From contig NZ_JAJERB010000009.1 in NCBI RefSeq assembly GCF_020685205.1, positions 62,001 through 126,000 of the forward strand: a DNA stretch of 64,000 nucleotides, in the 5' to 3' direction. Below the pieces are notes generated by a model. The model was not told the origin of the DNA. It worked only from the letters and a program-made list of their open reading frames with translations, and made no database searches. The stretch is from Hymenobacter translucens. GTDB lineage: Bacteria; Bacteroidota; Bacteroidia; Cytophagales; Hymenobacteraceae. Position numbers and translations under genes: made by a program. This document shows, piece by piece, positions 6,973-24,251 of the stretch (position 1 is its first letter; every line of letters starts with the position of its first letter).

Positions 6973-9549
6973 ATGAAATACTCGGTCCTCGGCGCTATCT
7001 GCCTGGTCCTCGCCTCCTACCTCTCCGTTTCCGCACAGTCCGGTAAGAATACGAAACCGGCCACGAATAAAACCGCTACCCGCAAGAAGACCCTGACCGT
7101 GGCTGAGCCGCCCGTCAGCGAGTCCACTATTATCGTTCCCAACTGGCTGCCGCCCGCTAACCCGGTGCAGCCGGCCGCTACTATTGTCACCGACCTGCTC
7201 CATACCCGCCTCGACCTGCGCTTCGACTGGGCCAAACAGTACGTCTATGGCACCGCCGTGCTGACGGTGCGCCCGCACTTCTACCCCCAGAAACAGCTGG
7301 TGCTCGACGCCAAGGGCTTTGAAATCAAGAATATCCGGCTGCTGTCCAACGGCAAGGAAAAAGCGCTGACGTACAGCTACGACAAGCGCAAGCTCGTTGT
7401 CAACCTCGACCGGCAGTACACCCGCACCGAGCCCTACCAGGTCAGCATCAACTACATCGCTAACCCCAATGCCCTGGCCGCCGGGGGCAGTGAGGCCATC
7501 CGTTCCGACAAAGGCCTGTACTTCATCAACCCGCTCGGCACCGATAAGAAAAAGCCGAAGCAGCTCTGGACCCAGGGCGAGACGGAGGCCAACTCGGCCT
7601 GGTTTCCCACTATCGACAAGCCCAACCAGCGCATGACTCAGGAAATTTCCCTGACGGTGGACGGCGCGTTTAAAACCCTGTCGAATGGCCTGCTGATTTC
7701 CTCTAAGAAAAACGCCGATGGTACCCGTACCGACGTCTGGAAGCAGAGCGTACCGGCTGCGCCTTACCTGACGATGATTGCCGTGGGCGACTTTGCCGTG
7801 GTGAACGATACCTGGCGGGGCAAGGCCGTGGACTATTACGTGCAGCCGAAGTTTCAGAATACGGCCAAGGCGGTGTTCGGCAATACGCCGGCCATGATGG
7901 ACTTCTTCTCCAAGCGGCTGGGCATTGACTTTCCCTGGGAAAAGTACGCGCAGATTGCCGTTTACGACTTCGTGTCGGGAGCCATGGAAAATGCTTCCGC
8001 CGTCACGTTTCGTCAGGAAGACACCCAGCTGACCCGCCGGGAGCTGCTGGACCGCAACGCCGACGACGTCATTGCCCACGAGCTGTTTCACCACTGGTTT
8101 GGTGACTACGTTACCTGCGAGTCCTGGTCAAATCTGGCATTGAACGAGTCGTTTGCCGACTACTCCGAGTTCCTGTGGTCGGAGTATAAGTACGGAGCCG
8201 ACCAGGCCGCCCTTATTCAGCAGCAGAAGCTCGATATCTACCTGCAGGAAGCTCAGAGCAAGCGGGAGCCTATCATCCGGTACCAGTATGCCAACCGCGA
8301 GGATATGCTCGACGGCCACAGCTACCAGAAGGGCGGTCGGGTGCTGCACATGCTGCGCAAGTACGTGGGCGACGATGCCTTCTTCCTGGCCCTGAACCGC
8401 TACCTGAACGAGCACAAGCTGGGCACTGCCGAAATTGCGGACCTGCGCCTGGCTTTCGAAGAAGTGACCGGGGAAGACCTGATGTGGTTTTTCGACCAGT
8501 GGTTTATGAAGCGCGGTCACCCGGAACTCAAGGTTACCCACAGCTACAACAACGGGCAGGTCAGCCTGAAGGTCGAGCAGCGGCAGGATTCCACGTTTAC
8601 GCCAATTTACCGCCTGCCCGTCACGGTTACCACCTGGGTGAACAACCAGCCCACTGACCACCGCATCGTCGTCAGCAAGATGGTGCAGACCTTCCAGCTG
8701 CCGGTTTCGCAGCGCCCCAGCCTGGTGAAGTTTGATGCCGAAGGGCAGCTGCTGGCCCAGATTGAGGAGGAGCGCACCCAGGAAGAGCTGCTCTACCAGT
8801 ACTACCACGCCCGCAACTACCTGCAGAAGTACGAAGCCATCGAGCAGCTGCGCAACAAGAAGGACGACCTGACGGTCAGCGCCATGCTGCGCAACGCCCT
8901 CAACGACCCCTTCTGGGCCGTACGGCAGGCGTCGCTGGAGTCGCTGCGAAAGTACAAGGGTGCGGAAGGCAATGCCGTACGCAAGGAAATCCAGCGGGTA
9001 GCCGCTTCCGATCCGAAAAGCCAGGTGCGGGCGGCTGCCCTCGCCGTGCTTTCCTCGTTCCCGAACGAAGACTTTGGAGCCACCTACCTGGCTGCCCTCA
9101 ACGACAGTTCCTACCTCGTGGTGGGCTCGGCTATCGAGGCGCTGGCCAAGGCGCCAAACGTAGCCGCCCGGGACCGGATAGCCACGCTTCAGGAAACGCC
9201 CAGCGCCAGCCTGCTTACGGCCCTTTCCAGCTACTATGCCAGCAACGGGTCCATCGACCAGTACCAGTGGTACCTGCGCCGGCTTGACGATGTAAACGAA
9301 GAAGACCTGTACGCTTACCTGCAGAACTTCGGCACCTTTATGCAGCGCATGCCCGTGATTGAGCGGGAAAAGGGCGTTAAGCGCCTTGAAACCTATGCCC
9401 GTACCCATCCGCAGTACTACGTGCGGCTCGGGGCTTACCGGGCCCTCAGCTCCCTGGTGCAAAGCAGCCCCAATCTGAAAGCCGTGCTCGACGATATTCG
9501 CAATAAGGAAAAGGATGAGCGGCTCAAGACCTTCTACAGCCTGATGTAG
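6973..9549 (+). CDS. Secreted M1 family metallopeptidase with HEAT-like C-terminal domain
   Basis: 858 aa. A Sec signal peptide (YSVLGAICLVLASYLSVSA) starts the protein. The M1 aminopeptidase core has the substrate motif GAMENAS and the zinc site HELFHH (H369, E370, H373) with E392 in NESFADYSE, at the correct 18-residue spacing. After the catalytic and beta domains (to about residue 590), roughly 250 residues form alpha-helical HEAT-like repeats (DDLTVSAMLRNALNDPFWAV, VRAAALAVLSSFPNEDFGAT). It probably trims N-terminal residues from peptides in the periplasm or outside the cell. No neighbour suggests a specific substrate. Confidence 0.93.
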   Translation: MKYSVLGAICLVLASYLSVSAQSGKNTKPATNKTATRKKTLTVAEPPVSESTIIVPNWLPPANPVQPAATIVTDLLHTRLDLRFDWAKQYVYGTAVLTVRPHFYPQKQLVLDAKGFEIKNIRLLSNGKEKALTYSYDKRKLVVNLDRQYTRTEPYQVSINYIANPNALAAGGSEAIRSDKGLYFINPLGTDKKKPKQLWTQGETEANSAWFPTIDKPNQRMTQEISLTVDGAFKTLSNGLLISSKKNADGTRTDVWKQSVPAAPYLTMIAVGDFAVVNDTWRGKAVDYYVQPKFQNTAKAVFGNTPAMMDFFSKRLGIDFPWEKYAQIAVYDFVSGAMENASAVTFRQEDTQLTRRELLDRNADDVIAHELFHHWFGDYVTCESWSNLALNESFADYSEFLWSEYKYGADQAALIQQQKLDIYLQEAQSKREPIIRYQYANREDMLDGHSYQKGGRVLHMLRKYVGDDAFFLALNRYLNEHKLGTAEIADLRLAFEEVTGEDLMWFFDQWFMKRGHPELKVTHSYNNGQVSLKVEQRQDSTFTPIYRLPVTVTTWVNNQPTDHRIVVSKMVQTFQLPVSQRPSLVKFDAEGQLLAQIEEERTQEELLYQYYHARNYLQKYEAIEQLRNKKDDLTVSAMLRNALNDPFWAVRQASLESLRKYKGAEGNAVRKEIQRVAASDPKSQVRAAALAVLSSFPNEDFGATYLAALNDSSYLVVGSAIEALAKAPNVAARDRIATLQETPSASLLTALSSYYASNGSIDQYQWYLRRLDDVNEEDLYAYLQNFGTFMQRMPVIEREKGVKRLETYARTHPQYYVRLGAYRALSSLVQSSPNLKAVLDDIRNKEKDERLKTFYSLM

Positions 9550-9660
9550 CCGGCGCCGGCGCACCAACTATTTCAGGGAGGCGGCAAAGTATAAAGGTCT
9601 CGTGCACAACGTACAGAGACTTTGGTGCAAAAAATAATTACAAGCTTTTTGCCCTTCGGC

Positions 9661-9690
9661 TTGACTTGCATCAGAAAGCCGCTAATTTTG
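9661..9690 (+). promoter_or_regulatory. Promoter of the tRNA-tuf unit
   Basis: TTG at 9661-9663, 19 bp spacing, then TAATTTTG at 9683-9690: a full match to the Bacteroidota -33/-7 promoter. It lies about 85 bp before tRNA-Tyr. The initially transcribed bases CAACTCC resemble those of the other translation promoters in this window. Confidence 0.65.
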
Positions 9691-9774
9691 CAACTCCTTT
9701 CGCCACCCTCCCACTTATAAGGGGGAATGATTGAAGGGAAAAGTTGGGGCAGACGGCCCTGAAAAAACAAAGCT

Positions 9775-9854
9775 GGGGGTATCGCATAGCGGCAATTGCG
9801 GGTGACTGTAACTCACCTCCTTCGGGTTCATAGGTTCGAGTCCTGTTACCCCCA
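9775..9854 (+). tRNA. tRNA-Tyr (GTA)
   Basis: Acceptor arms GGGGGTA/TACCCCC, anticodon arm GGTGA-CTGTAAC-TCACC with anticodon GTA, an extended variable arm (TCC-TTCG-GG) as expected for Tyr, and T loop TTCGAGT. CCA is not encoded. Confidence 0.95.
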
Positions 9855-9929
9855 CACAGTAAGTCAGTAAACAAGCGAAGTGGCCAGCGCACACCGCTTT
9901 CTTGTTTACAGCTCACTTCATCACTCCCT

Positions 9930-10002
9930 GCGGGAGTAGCTCAGTTGGTAGAGCGACAGCCTTCCAAGCTGTAGGTCGCGAGTTCGAACCTCGTCTCCCG
10001 CT
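9930..10002 (+). tRNA. tRNA-Gly (TCC)
   Basis: GCGGGAG/CTCCCGC acceptor stem, D loop with AGTTGGTAG, anticodon loop CTTCCAA (anticodon TCC) and T loop TTCGAAC. 73 nt, discriminator T, no encoded CCA. Confidence 0.96.
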
Positions 10003-10052
10003 CACTTGATTGCTACCGGCTTCTGGCCGACGGTAATCAGAATAAAGAATAA

Positions 10053-10124
<72 letters not shown>

Positions 10125-10285
10125 CTGAATACGAGTACCGACGGAGCAGCGCGACTGCACCGTTTGGATCTGTCAGACAGGAAAAGCGACATGCACAAGC
10201 CTTCATTGGAGTTGCATTTCGCTTTCTTGCGGTATAGTTCAGTCGCGTTTCCTCATCACCCCACATCTCTTTTAATCTCTTTACA

Positions 10286-11473
10286 ATGGCTAAAGAAAAT
10301 TTTGATCGTTCCAAACCGCACGTGAACATCGGTACCATCGGGCACGTGGACCACGGCAAAACGACCCTGACCGCTGCTATCACCACGGTACTGGCGAACA
10401 AAGGTCTGGCCGCTAAGCGTGACTTCTCGTCGATCGACAACGCTCCCGAAGAAAAAGAGCGTGGTATCACGATCAACACGGCACACGTTGAGTACTCGAC
10501 GGTAAACCGTCACTACGCTCACGTTGACTGCCCCGGTCACGCTGACTACGTGAAGAACATGGTAACGGGTGCTGCCCAGATGGACGGTGCTATCCTCGTG
10601 GTAGCTGCCACCGACGGCCCCATGCCCCAGACCCGTGAGCACATCCTGCTGGCTCGCCAGGTAGGTGTACCCCAGCTGGTGGTATTCATGAACAAAGTTG
10701 ACATGGTGGACGACCCCGAGCTCCTCGAGCTGGTGGAGATGGAAATCCGTGAGCTGCTTTCGTTCTACGACTTCGACGGCGACAACATCCCCGTAATTCA
10801 GGGTTCCGCTCTGGGCGGCCTGAACGGCGACGCTACCTGGGTTCCCAAGATCGAGGAGCTGATGGACGCTGTTGACTCCTTCATTCCGATTCCCGCTCGT
10901 CTGACCGACCTGCCCTTCCTGATGCCCGTTGAGGACGTGTTCTCGATCACGGGTCGTGGTACGGTTGCTACCGGCCGTATCGAGCGTGGTATCATCAACT
11001 CGGGTGAGCAGGTTGATATCCTCGGCATGGGTGCCGAAGGTCTGAAGTCGACTGTAACCGGTGTTGAGATGTTCCGCAAGATCCTCGACCGCGGCGAAGC
11101 GGGCGACAACGTAGGTCTGCTGCTCCGTGGCATTGAAAAAGAGGCTATCCGTCGTGGCATGGTTATCTGCAAGCCCGGCTCGGTAACTCCCCACATGAAG
11201 TTCAAGGCTGAGGTTTACGTTCTCTCGAAAGAGGAAGGTGGCCGTCACACGCCCTTCTTCAACAACTACCGTCCCCAGTTCTACCTGCGCACCACCGATG
11301 TTACGGGTATCATCACCCTGCCCGAAGGTGTTGAAATGGTAATGCCTGGTGACAACATCACCATCACCGTTGAGCTGATCAACAAGGTGGCGATGGAGAA
11401 AGGCCTGCGCTTCGCTATCCGCGAAGGTGGCCGTACGGTAGGTGCCGGTCAGGTAACCGAAATCCTCGACTAG
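10286..11473 (+). CDS. tuf: Translation elongation factor Tu
   Basis: 395 aa. Delivers aminoacyl-tRNA to the ribosome as a GTPase. GTP-binding motifs GHVDHGKTT (residues 19-27), DCPGH and NKVD are intact, followed by domains 2 and 3 ending in REGGRTVGAGQVTEILD. It is preceded by three tRNA genes, with a 160-bp spacer, and followed by a strong terminator. No other tuf copy is in the window. Confidence 0.98.
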   Translation: MAKENFDRSKPHVNIGTIGHVDHGKTTLTAAITTVLANKGLAAKRDFSSIDNAPEEKERGITINTAHVEYSTVNRHYAHVDCPGHADYVKNMVTGAAQMDGAILVVAATDGPMPQTREHILLARQVGVPQLVVFMNKVDMVDDPELLELVEMEIRELLSFYDFDGDNIPVIQGSALGGLNGDATWVPKIEELMDAVDSFIPIPARLTDLPFLMPVEDVFSITGRGTVATGRIERGIINSGEQVDILGMGAEGLKSTVTGVEMFRKILDRGEAGDNVGLLLRGIEKEAIRRGMVICKPGSVTPHMKFKAEVYVLSKEEGGRHTPFFNNYRPQFYLRTTDVTGIITLPEGVEMVMPGDNITITVELINKVAMEKGLRFAIREGGRTVGAGQVTEILD

Positions 11474-11494
11474 TTTGCCGCGTAAGCGCTAAAT

Positions 11495-11528
11495 AAAAAA
11501 AGCCTCTGAGAAATCAGAGGCTTTTTTT
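11495..11528 (+). terminator. Terminator after tuf
   Basis: Perfect stem AGCCTCTGA / TCAGAGGCT with a GAAA loop, flanked by an A run on the left and seven T on the right. Confidence 0.93.
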
Positions 11529-11530
11529 AT

Positions 11531-12062
11531 GCCCATATCAGGCCTCGTGGCTTCTGTTGCCAAGCTATTACCGCAGATTGTCTAAAAAGCTACGACGGTA
11601 CTCTTCGCCCCACTGCTGCTGACAGTCTGCCTAAAAGTAGACCCGGAGCCACCCGGACGGAACTGCTTAGTACCCATAGCCGACGGATAGAGAGCATTAC
11701 TTTGCTTATATCAGTAGCTGCCGCCTTTGGGCACCAGTGTAGTTGCCTTGAACGCTCCCGACTTGTCGCATCGATAACACCTGCGGCCTTGAGCCTAGTG
11801 GCCGTTATGAATTTGCCGACGAAGCCGCATCTGGCTCCGGCCACGTCGGCCCGGTACCTGGCAGTACCTTTTTAGTAAAACCCTGGTTGAGACGTTTCTG
11901 AACGGGGTATCTACTGCCTGGCAAGTAACGCAGTTAACTTCAAGCCGCACAAAGCTGGTTAGCGCCGACGGAATGGGGAATATTTACGTGGCCTGCTCGG
12001 CAGGATCACTCTTTTTCTTAAAAAGGTTAGGGTGATATACTTCCCTTTTCATTTGTTCTTTT
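11531..12062 (+). other. Intergenic region without a recognisable gene
   Basis: About 530 bp between the tuf terminator and the tRNA-Trp promoter. The longest open frame (84 codons, leftward, 11590-11844) resembles nothing I know. I see no repeat, tRNA or mobile-element remnant. Confidence 0.5.
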
Positions 12063-12070
12063 TACCTTTG
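12063..12070 (+). promoter_or_regulatory. -7 element of the tRNA-Trp/secE/nusG/rpl/rpo unit
   Basis: TACCTTTG fits TAnnTTTG and is followed by CACTCCCAT, identical to the bases after the rplC promoter. No well-spaced TTG is evident upstream. Transcription would begin about 40 bp before tRNA-Trp. Confidence 0.5.
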
Positions 12071-12110
12071 CACTCCCATAACCACAATTTCGGAAGTGGG
12101 GTTATTCCTT

Positions 12111-12184
12111 ACGAGTGTAGTTCAAGGGTAGAATAGAGGTCTCCAAAACCTTTGATGGGAGTTCGAATCTCTCCACTCGTGCCA
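12111..12184 (+). tRNA. tRNA-Trp (CCA)
   Basis: ACGAGTG/CACTCGT acceptor stem, anticodon loop CTCCAAA (anticodon CCA) and T loop TTCGAAT. Discriminator G is followed by an encoded CCA (12182-12184), unlike the three tRNAs upstream of tuf. It lies 49 bp before secE. Confidence 0.95.
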
Positions 12185-12233
12185 AAAGACCGGTTGTCGG
12201 TCACGATTATAGCAGCCAACAGGCAGTAACACC

Positions 12234-12428
12234 ATGGACAAGCTGACGAAGTATTTCCGCGACACTACTGAGGAGATGCGTTACAAGGTAACGTGGCCTT
12301 CTTTCGAAGAACTGCAGAAGAGCGCTGGCCTGGTGCTGATTGGCTCCCTGGTGTTTGCCGTCGTTGTTGGTTTGATGGACCTGGTCTTCAAAACCGGCCT
12401 CGAAGCATTTTACAATTCATTCCGTTAA
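12234..12428 (+). CDS. secE: Preprotein translocase subunit SecE
   Basis: 64 aa, the short one-helix form. An amphipathic N-terminal helix (YFRDTTEEMRYKVTWPSFEE) carries the conserved VTWP, followed by one membrane span (AGLVLIGSLVFAVVVGLMDL). It clamps SecY in the inner membrane. It is followed 12 bp later by nusG, the universal secE-nusG pairing. Confidence 0.95.
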   Translation: MDKLTKYFRDTTEEMRYKVTWPSFEELQKSAGLVLIGSLVFAVVVGLMDLVFKTGLEAFYNSFR

Positions 12429-12440
12429 TCGGCTGATCTA

Positions 12441-13001
12441 ATGGGAGAGTTGAAGTGGTACGTTGTCCGTTCCGTGAGCGGGCAGGAGAAGAAGGCCAAG
12501 CAGTACCTTGAAACCGAGATTGGCCGCCATGGCCTCACGGAACTGGTACCGCAGGTGCTGATTCCGGCCGAGAAGGTCTACGAGATGCGCAACGGCAAGA
12601 AGCGGGTGCGCGAGCGTAACTTCTTCCCCGGCTACATTCTGATCCACGCGGATCTGTCGCACGGCGAAGTTGACCACATTATCACCAGCACGCCCGGGGT
12701 TCTGGGCTTCCTGAGCGATAAGGAAGGCAAAACCACCAATACCAAGCCCGTGCCCCTGCGTCTGGCCGAAGTAAACCGCATCCTCGGCATCGTGGATGAG
12801 ACTGAGGAGGAAACGGCCTCGCTCGAGACGCCCTTCATTACCGGCGAGCTGGTAAAGGTGGTCGACGGCGCCTTCAGCGGCTTCTCGGGTACGGTAAGCG
12901 AGGTTTTCGAAGAGCGCAAGAAGCTCAACGTAATCGTCAAGATCTTCGGCCGCAGCACGCCGATGGAGCTGAGCTACACCCAGGTCGAAAAAGAGTCCTA
13001 A
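12441..13001 (+). CDS. nusG: Transcription termination/antitermination protein NusG
   Basis: 186 aa. The NGN domain starts with LKWYVVRSVSGQEKKAKQYL and contains RERNFFPGYILI. The C-terminal KOW domain has GELVKVVDGAFSGFSGTVSE. It binds RNA polymerase and links it to Rho or to the ribosome through S10. A 178-bp spacer with a possible regulatory hairpin follows. Confidence 0.96.
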   Translation: MGELKWYVVRSVSGQEKKAKQYLETEIGRHGLTELVPQVLIPAEKVYEMRNGKKRVRERNFFPGYILIHADLSHGEVDHIITSTPGVLGFLSDKEGKTTNTKPVPLRLAEVNRILGIVDETEEETASLETPFITGELVKVVDGAFSGFSGTVSEVFEERKKLNVIVKIFGRSTPMELSYTQVEKES

Positions 13002-13107
13002 GTAACGGCAGAAGCTGATGTTGAGCGTCACGGTACGCTTTGCACCAGCTTTTCGCTGCTAACAAGATACACGTCGTCGGTTGTCCGCTCCGGGCCGACG
13101 GTGCTTC

Positions 13108-13145
13108 CACCAGGAGCTGTTTATTTAAACTGAGGGCAGCTGGTG
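13108..13145 (+). promoter_or_regulatory. Candidate leader hairpin before rplK-rplA
   Basis: CACC-AGCTG pairs with CAGCT-GGTG around a 17-nt AT-rich loop in the nusG-rplK spacer. In many bacteria L1 represses rplK-rplA by binding the mRNA leader; this hairpin is in the right place, but it does not show an obvious copy of the rRNA L1 site. Confidence 0.3.
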
Positions 13146-13179
13146 TTACGACCATCCTGCCCGAAGCCTTTCAAACCTA

Positions 13180-13617
13180 ATGGCCAAAGAAATTAGAGGT
13201 TATCTGCGTCTGCAGATAAAGGGAGGCGCTGCGAACCCTTCGCCGCCGGTTGGACCTGCACTTGGTAGCAAAGGCCTTAACATCATGGAGTTCTGCAAGC
13301 AGTTCAATGCTCGCACCCAGGATAAGGCCGGCCAAGTATGTCCCGTTCTGATCACCATGTACACCGACAAGTCGTTTGACTTCGTGGTGAAAACCCCGCC
13401 CGCCCCGGTAATGCTCTTGGAAGCTGCAAAGCTGCAGAGCGGCTCGAAAGAGCCCAACCGGAACAAGGTAGGCTCGGTTACCTGGGATCAGGTGCGCCAG
13501 ATTGCTGAAGTGAAAATGCCCGACCTCAACGCTTTCAAGATTGAGTCGGCCATGAAGCTGGTAGCTGGTACGGCCCGCAGCATGGGTATCACCATCAAAG
13601 GTGACGCTCCTTTCTAA
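13180..13617 (+). CDS. rplK: 50S ribosomal protein L11
   Basis: 145 aa. Binds 23S rRNA in the GTPase-associated centre. Contains SPPVGPALGSKGLNIMEFCK, and in the C-terminal RNA-binding domain VGSVTWDQVRQIAEVKMPDL and GTARSMGI. Lies 21 bp upstream of rplA in the standard rplKAJL order. Confidence 0.98.
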   Translation: MAKEIRGYLRLQIKGGAANPSPPVGPALGSKGLNIMEFCKQFNARTQDKAGQVCPVLITMYTDKSFDFVVKTPPAPVMLLEAAKLQSGSKEPNRNKVGSVTWDQVRQIAEVKMPDLNAFKIESAMKLVAGTARSMGITIKGDAPF

Positions 13618-13638
13618 CTTTTAATCCAAGAAAAACTC

Positions 13639-14334
13639 ATGGCAAAAGTTAGCAAAAAGCGCAAGGAAGCCCTTGCCAAGCACGACCTGACGCAGGTTCG
13701 CTCGCTCGTAGAAGCTGCCAAAGTGGTAAAGGACATCACCTATACCAAGTTTGACTCTTCCGTTGATATCGACGTGCGTCTGGGCGTAGACCCCCGCAAA
13801 GCCGACCAGATGGTACGTGGCGTTGCCACGCTGCCCCACGGTACCGGTAAAACCGTTCGTGTACTCGCTCTCGTGACTCCCGATAAGGAAGCCGAAGCCA
13901 CTGCCGCCGGTGCCGACTTCGTAGGTCTGGACGATTATATCGCCAAGATCGAGAAAGGCTGGACCGACATCGACGTTATCATCACGATGCCGTCGGTAAT
14001 GGCCAAGGTAGGCCGTCTGGGCCGTGTACTGGGTCCCCGTGGCCTGATGCCGAACCCCAAGTCGGGCACCGTTACCACCGACGTAGCCAAAGCCGTTCAG
14101 GAAGTGAAAGCTGGTAAGATCGACTTCAAAGTCGACAAGACCGGCATCATCCACTGCAGCGTAGGCAAAGTGTCGTTCGACGACCAGAAGCTGGCGGAGA
14201 ACGCCCTGGAGGTAATCCAGACTCTGCAGCGTCTGAAGCCTTCGTCGGCTAAAGGCACCTACATCAAGAGCATCACGCTTTCGAGCACGATGAGCCCGGC
14301 CGTTCCGGTAGAAACGACGGTAACTTCCGTTTAA
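13639..14334 (+). CDS. rplA: 50S ribosomal protein L1
   Basis: 231 aa. Forms the L1 stalk, which helps move deacylated tRNA out, and is the usual autogenous repressor of this operon. Contains SVDIDVRLGVDPRKADQMVR, GLMPNPKSGTVT and IDFKVDKTGIIHCSVGKVSF. A short Thr/Val tail ends the protein. rplJ starts 16 bp later. Confidence 0.98.
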   Translation: MAKVSKKRKEALAKHDLTQVRSLVEAAKVVKDITYTKFDSSVDIDVRLGVDPRKADQMVRGVATLPHGTGKTVRVLALVTPDKEAEATAAGADFVGLDDYIAKIEKGWTDIDVIITMPSVMAKVGRLGRVLGPRGLMPNPKSGTVTTDVAKAVQEVKAGKIDFKVDKTGIIHCSVGKVSFDDQKLAENALEVIQTLQRLKPSSAKGTYIKSITLSSTMSPAVPVETTVTSV

Positions 14335-14350
14335 CTAACTCACGACGATT

Positions 14351-14905
14351 ATGACCCGGCAAGAAAAACAAGCCCTCGTCGACGAGCTGAGCGAGAAGTT
14401 CTCATCGCACAACTCGTTCTACATCACGGACGCCTCTACGATGTCCGTGGCGAAAATCAACGAATTCCGCCGGTTGTGCTTCAACCGTGGAATGGAGTAC
14501 AAGGTGTACAAGAACACCCTGATCCGCAAAGCCCTCGACACCCTCGGTGGCGACACGGCTGATATGGACGCTGCGCTGAAAGGCCAGTCGGGTGTGCTGT
14601 TCTCGAAAGAGTCCGGCAATGCACCGGCCAAGCTGCTGAAGGATTTCTATAAGGCCCAGGCATACGGCAAGAACGTAGAGCCCAAGCCCGCGCTGAAAGG
14701 TGCTTATGTGGATGCCAGCATCTACGTAGGAGCCAACCAGCTTGAAACGCTCAGCACGCTGAAAGGCAAAAACGAGCTTATCGGTGAAGTTATCGGTCTG
14801 CTCCAGTCGCCCGCCAAGAATGTTATCTCGGCTCTTTCGAGCGGAGGCAGCAAGCTGGCTGGCATCCTCAAAACTCTTTCCGAAAAAGAAGAGGTTGCAG
14901 GCTAA
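14351..14905 (+). CDS. rplJ: 50S ribosomal protein L10
   Basis: 184 aa. Anchors L7/L12 dimers at the stalk base. N-terminal MTRQEKQALVDELSEKF and the conserved FRRLCFNRGMEYKVYKNTLI are typical; the C-terminal helix that holds L12 ends with LAGILKTLSEKEE. The spacer to rplA is too short for the separate L10 leader RNA known in other phyla. Confidence 0.97.
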   Translation: MTRQEKQALVDELSEKFSSHNSFYITDASTMSVAKINEFRRLCFNRGMEYKVYKNTLIRKALDTLGGDTADMDAALKGQSGVLFSKESGNAPAKLLKDFYKAQAYGKNVEPKPALKGAYVDASIYVGANQLETLSTLKGKNELIGEVIGLLQSPAKNVISALSSGGSKLAGILKTLSEKEEVAG

Positions 14906-14970
14906 CCGCTGCTCATCTTTTTCATTTCCATTTTCAATTCAACAACCCTTTTTTTTAACGATCTACAGAA

Positions 14971-15351
14971 ATGGCAGATTTGAAAGCATTCGCTGAGCAG
15001 CTTGTTAGCCTGACGGTGAAAGAAGTAAACGAACTGGCTACCATCCTGAAGGACGAGTACGGCATCGAGCCCGCTGCTGCTGCTCCCGTAATGATGGCCG
15101 GTGGCGGCGGTGGCGCTGCTGCTGAGGCTCCCGAGGAGAAGACGGCTTTCGACGTAATCCTGAAGTCGGCTGGCGCTAGCAAACTGGCAGTAGTTAAGCT
15201 GGTGAAAGACCTGACCGGTCTGGGCCTGAAAGAAGCCAAAGAATTGGTTGACGGTGCTCCCAAGCCCCTGAAAGAAGGTGTTGCTAAGGACGAGGCCGAA
15301 GGCCTGAAGAAGCAGCTGGAAGAAGCTGGTGCTGAAGTAGAGGTTAAGTAA
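14971..15351 (+). CDS. rplL: 50S ribosomal protein L7/L12
   Basis: 126 aa. N-terminal dimerisation domain, a short Ala/Gly hinge (EPAAAAPVMMAGGGGGAAAE) and the C-terminal factor-binding domain (KTAFDVILKSAGASKLAVVK, DLTGLGLKEAKELVDGAPK). It recruits translational GTPases. It is separated from rpoB by 205 bp with two hairpins. Confidence 0.97.
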   Translation: MADLKAFAEQLVSLTVKEVNELATILKDEYGIEPAAAAPVMMAGGGGGAAAEAPEEKTAFDVILKSAGASKLAVVKLVKDLTGLGLKEAKELVDGAPKPLKEGVAKDEAEGLKKQLEEAGAEVEVK

Positions 15352-15386
15352 TTCTGCCTCCCTCTTCACCATTCCCAAATTGGATA

Positions 15387-15420
15387 AGGCCTGGCAACTA
15401 AGCCAGGTCTTTTCCTGTTT
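15387..15420 (+). terminator. Terminator or attenuator hairpin after rplL
   Basis: AGGCCTGGC pairs with GCCAGGTCT around AACTAA, followed by TTTCCTGTTT. It would allow partial termination between the ribosomal protein genes and rpoBC. Confidence 0.6.
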
Positions 15421-15454
15421 GTAGGCTATAACCATAGCCATATTGCCCTCACGC

Positions 15455-15472
15455 GCCGCATTGCGGCTTTTT
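15455..15472 (+). terminator. Second small attenuator-like hairpin before rpoB
   Basis: GCCGC, loop ATT, GCGGC, then TTTTT. A short, compact hairpin about 85 bp before the rpoB start. Confidence 0.45.
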
Positions 15473-15556
15473 GTGCCTACGGGTACGGCGGAGGTGGCGG
15501 CAAGGTTTGCCGCGTGTGATTACGCTTCAGTGTCCATTTCTTAACACCCCAACGCA

Positions 15557-19447
<3,891 letters not shown>

Positions 19448-19801
19448 AGCCGATTATTGATTTAGGAGTTGTTGGTGCCCCGGTACCGGCAACTCCTATT
19501 TCGGGCTTTATACTATAAAGAGTACCGCGGTTCGGGAAACCGAGAATAGCCGCTCCCGGCGTCGTTCCGAGATATGGTCAGAACGGCATCAACAGCGGGA
19601 GCTGGTTAGCCGCTCCAAGCTCAGGTTTGCCAAAGCCTGCGCTAGTACCCATCAGACCTGATCGAACCTGCTGCTTGGCGTACCTATCCGACCGGCAGAG
19701 CACTTTTATCAGAGTCAAACTGTTCTGGTTTTTCGGACTTTTCTTAAGAAGAGACGATCATCCACGGCAGCCACAAAGCCAACAGCTAACAGCTCTACTA
19801 C
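19448..19801 (+). other. Unusually long rpoB-rpoC spacer with hairpin
   Basis: 354 bp with no gene. A strong hairpin lies at 19463-19498 (TAGGAGTTG / CAACTCCTA, inner GGTGCC / GGTACC) just after the rpoB stop, without a clean T tract. The sequence AGCCGCTCC occurs twice (near 19549 and 19610). No consensus promoter is seen, so rpoC is probably read through from rpoB, possibly with control at the hairpin. Confidence 0.55.
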
Positions 19802-24145
<4,344 letters not shown>

Positions 24146-24167
24146 TCCTGCGTTAGACAAGTAAGGC

Positions 24168-24205
24168 AAAGCCGGTCAGAGCAATCTGGCCGGCTTTTTC
24201 TTTTT
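24168..24205 (+). terminator. Terminator after rpoC
   Basis: 10-bp stem GCCGGTCAGA / TCTGGCCGGC, loop GCAA, followed by TTTTTCTTTTT. Confidence 0.92.
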
Positions 24206-24251
24206 AGTAGCTTTAGCCTTCTGTTTTACTTTCCTCTGACTTTCCCGCCCC

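Noticed and set aside
11590..11844. 84-codon leftward open frame in the tuf to tRNA-Trp gap
   Set aside because: No recognisable domain, no promoter or start context, and GC-rich DNA gives such frames by chance.
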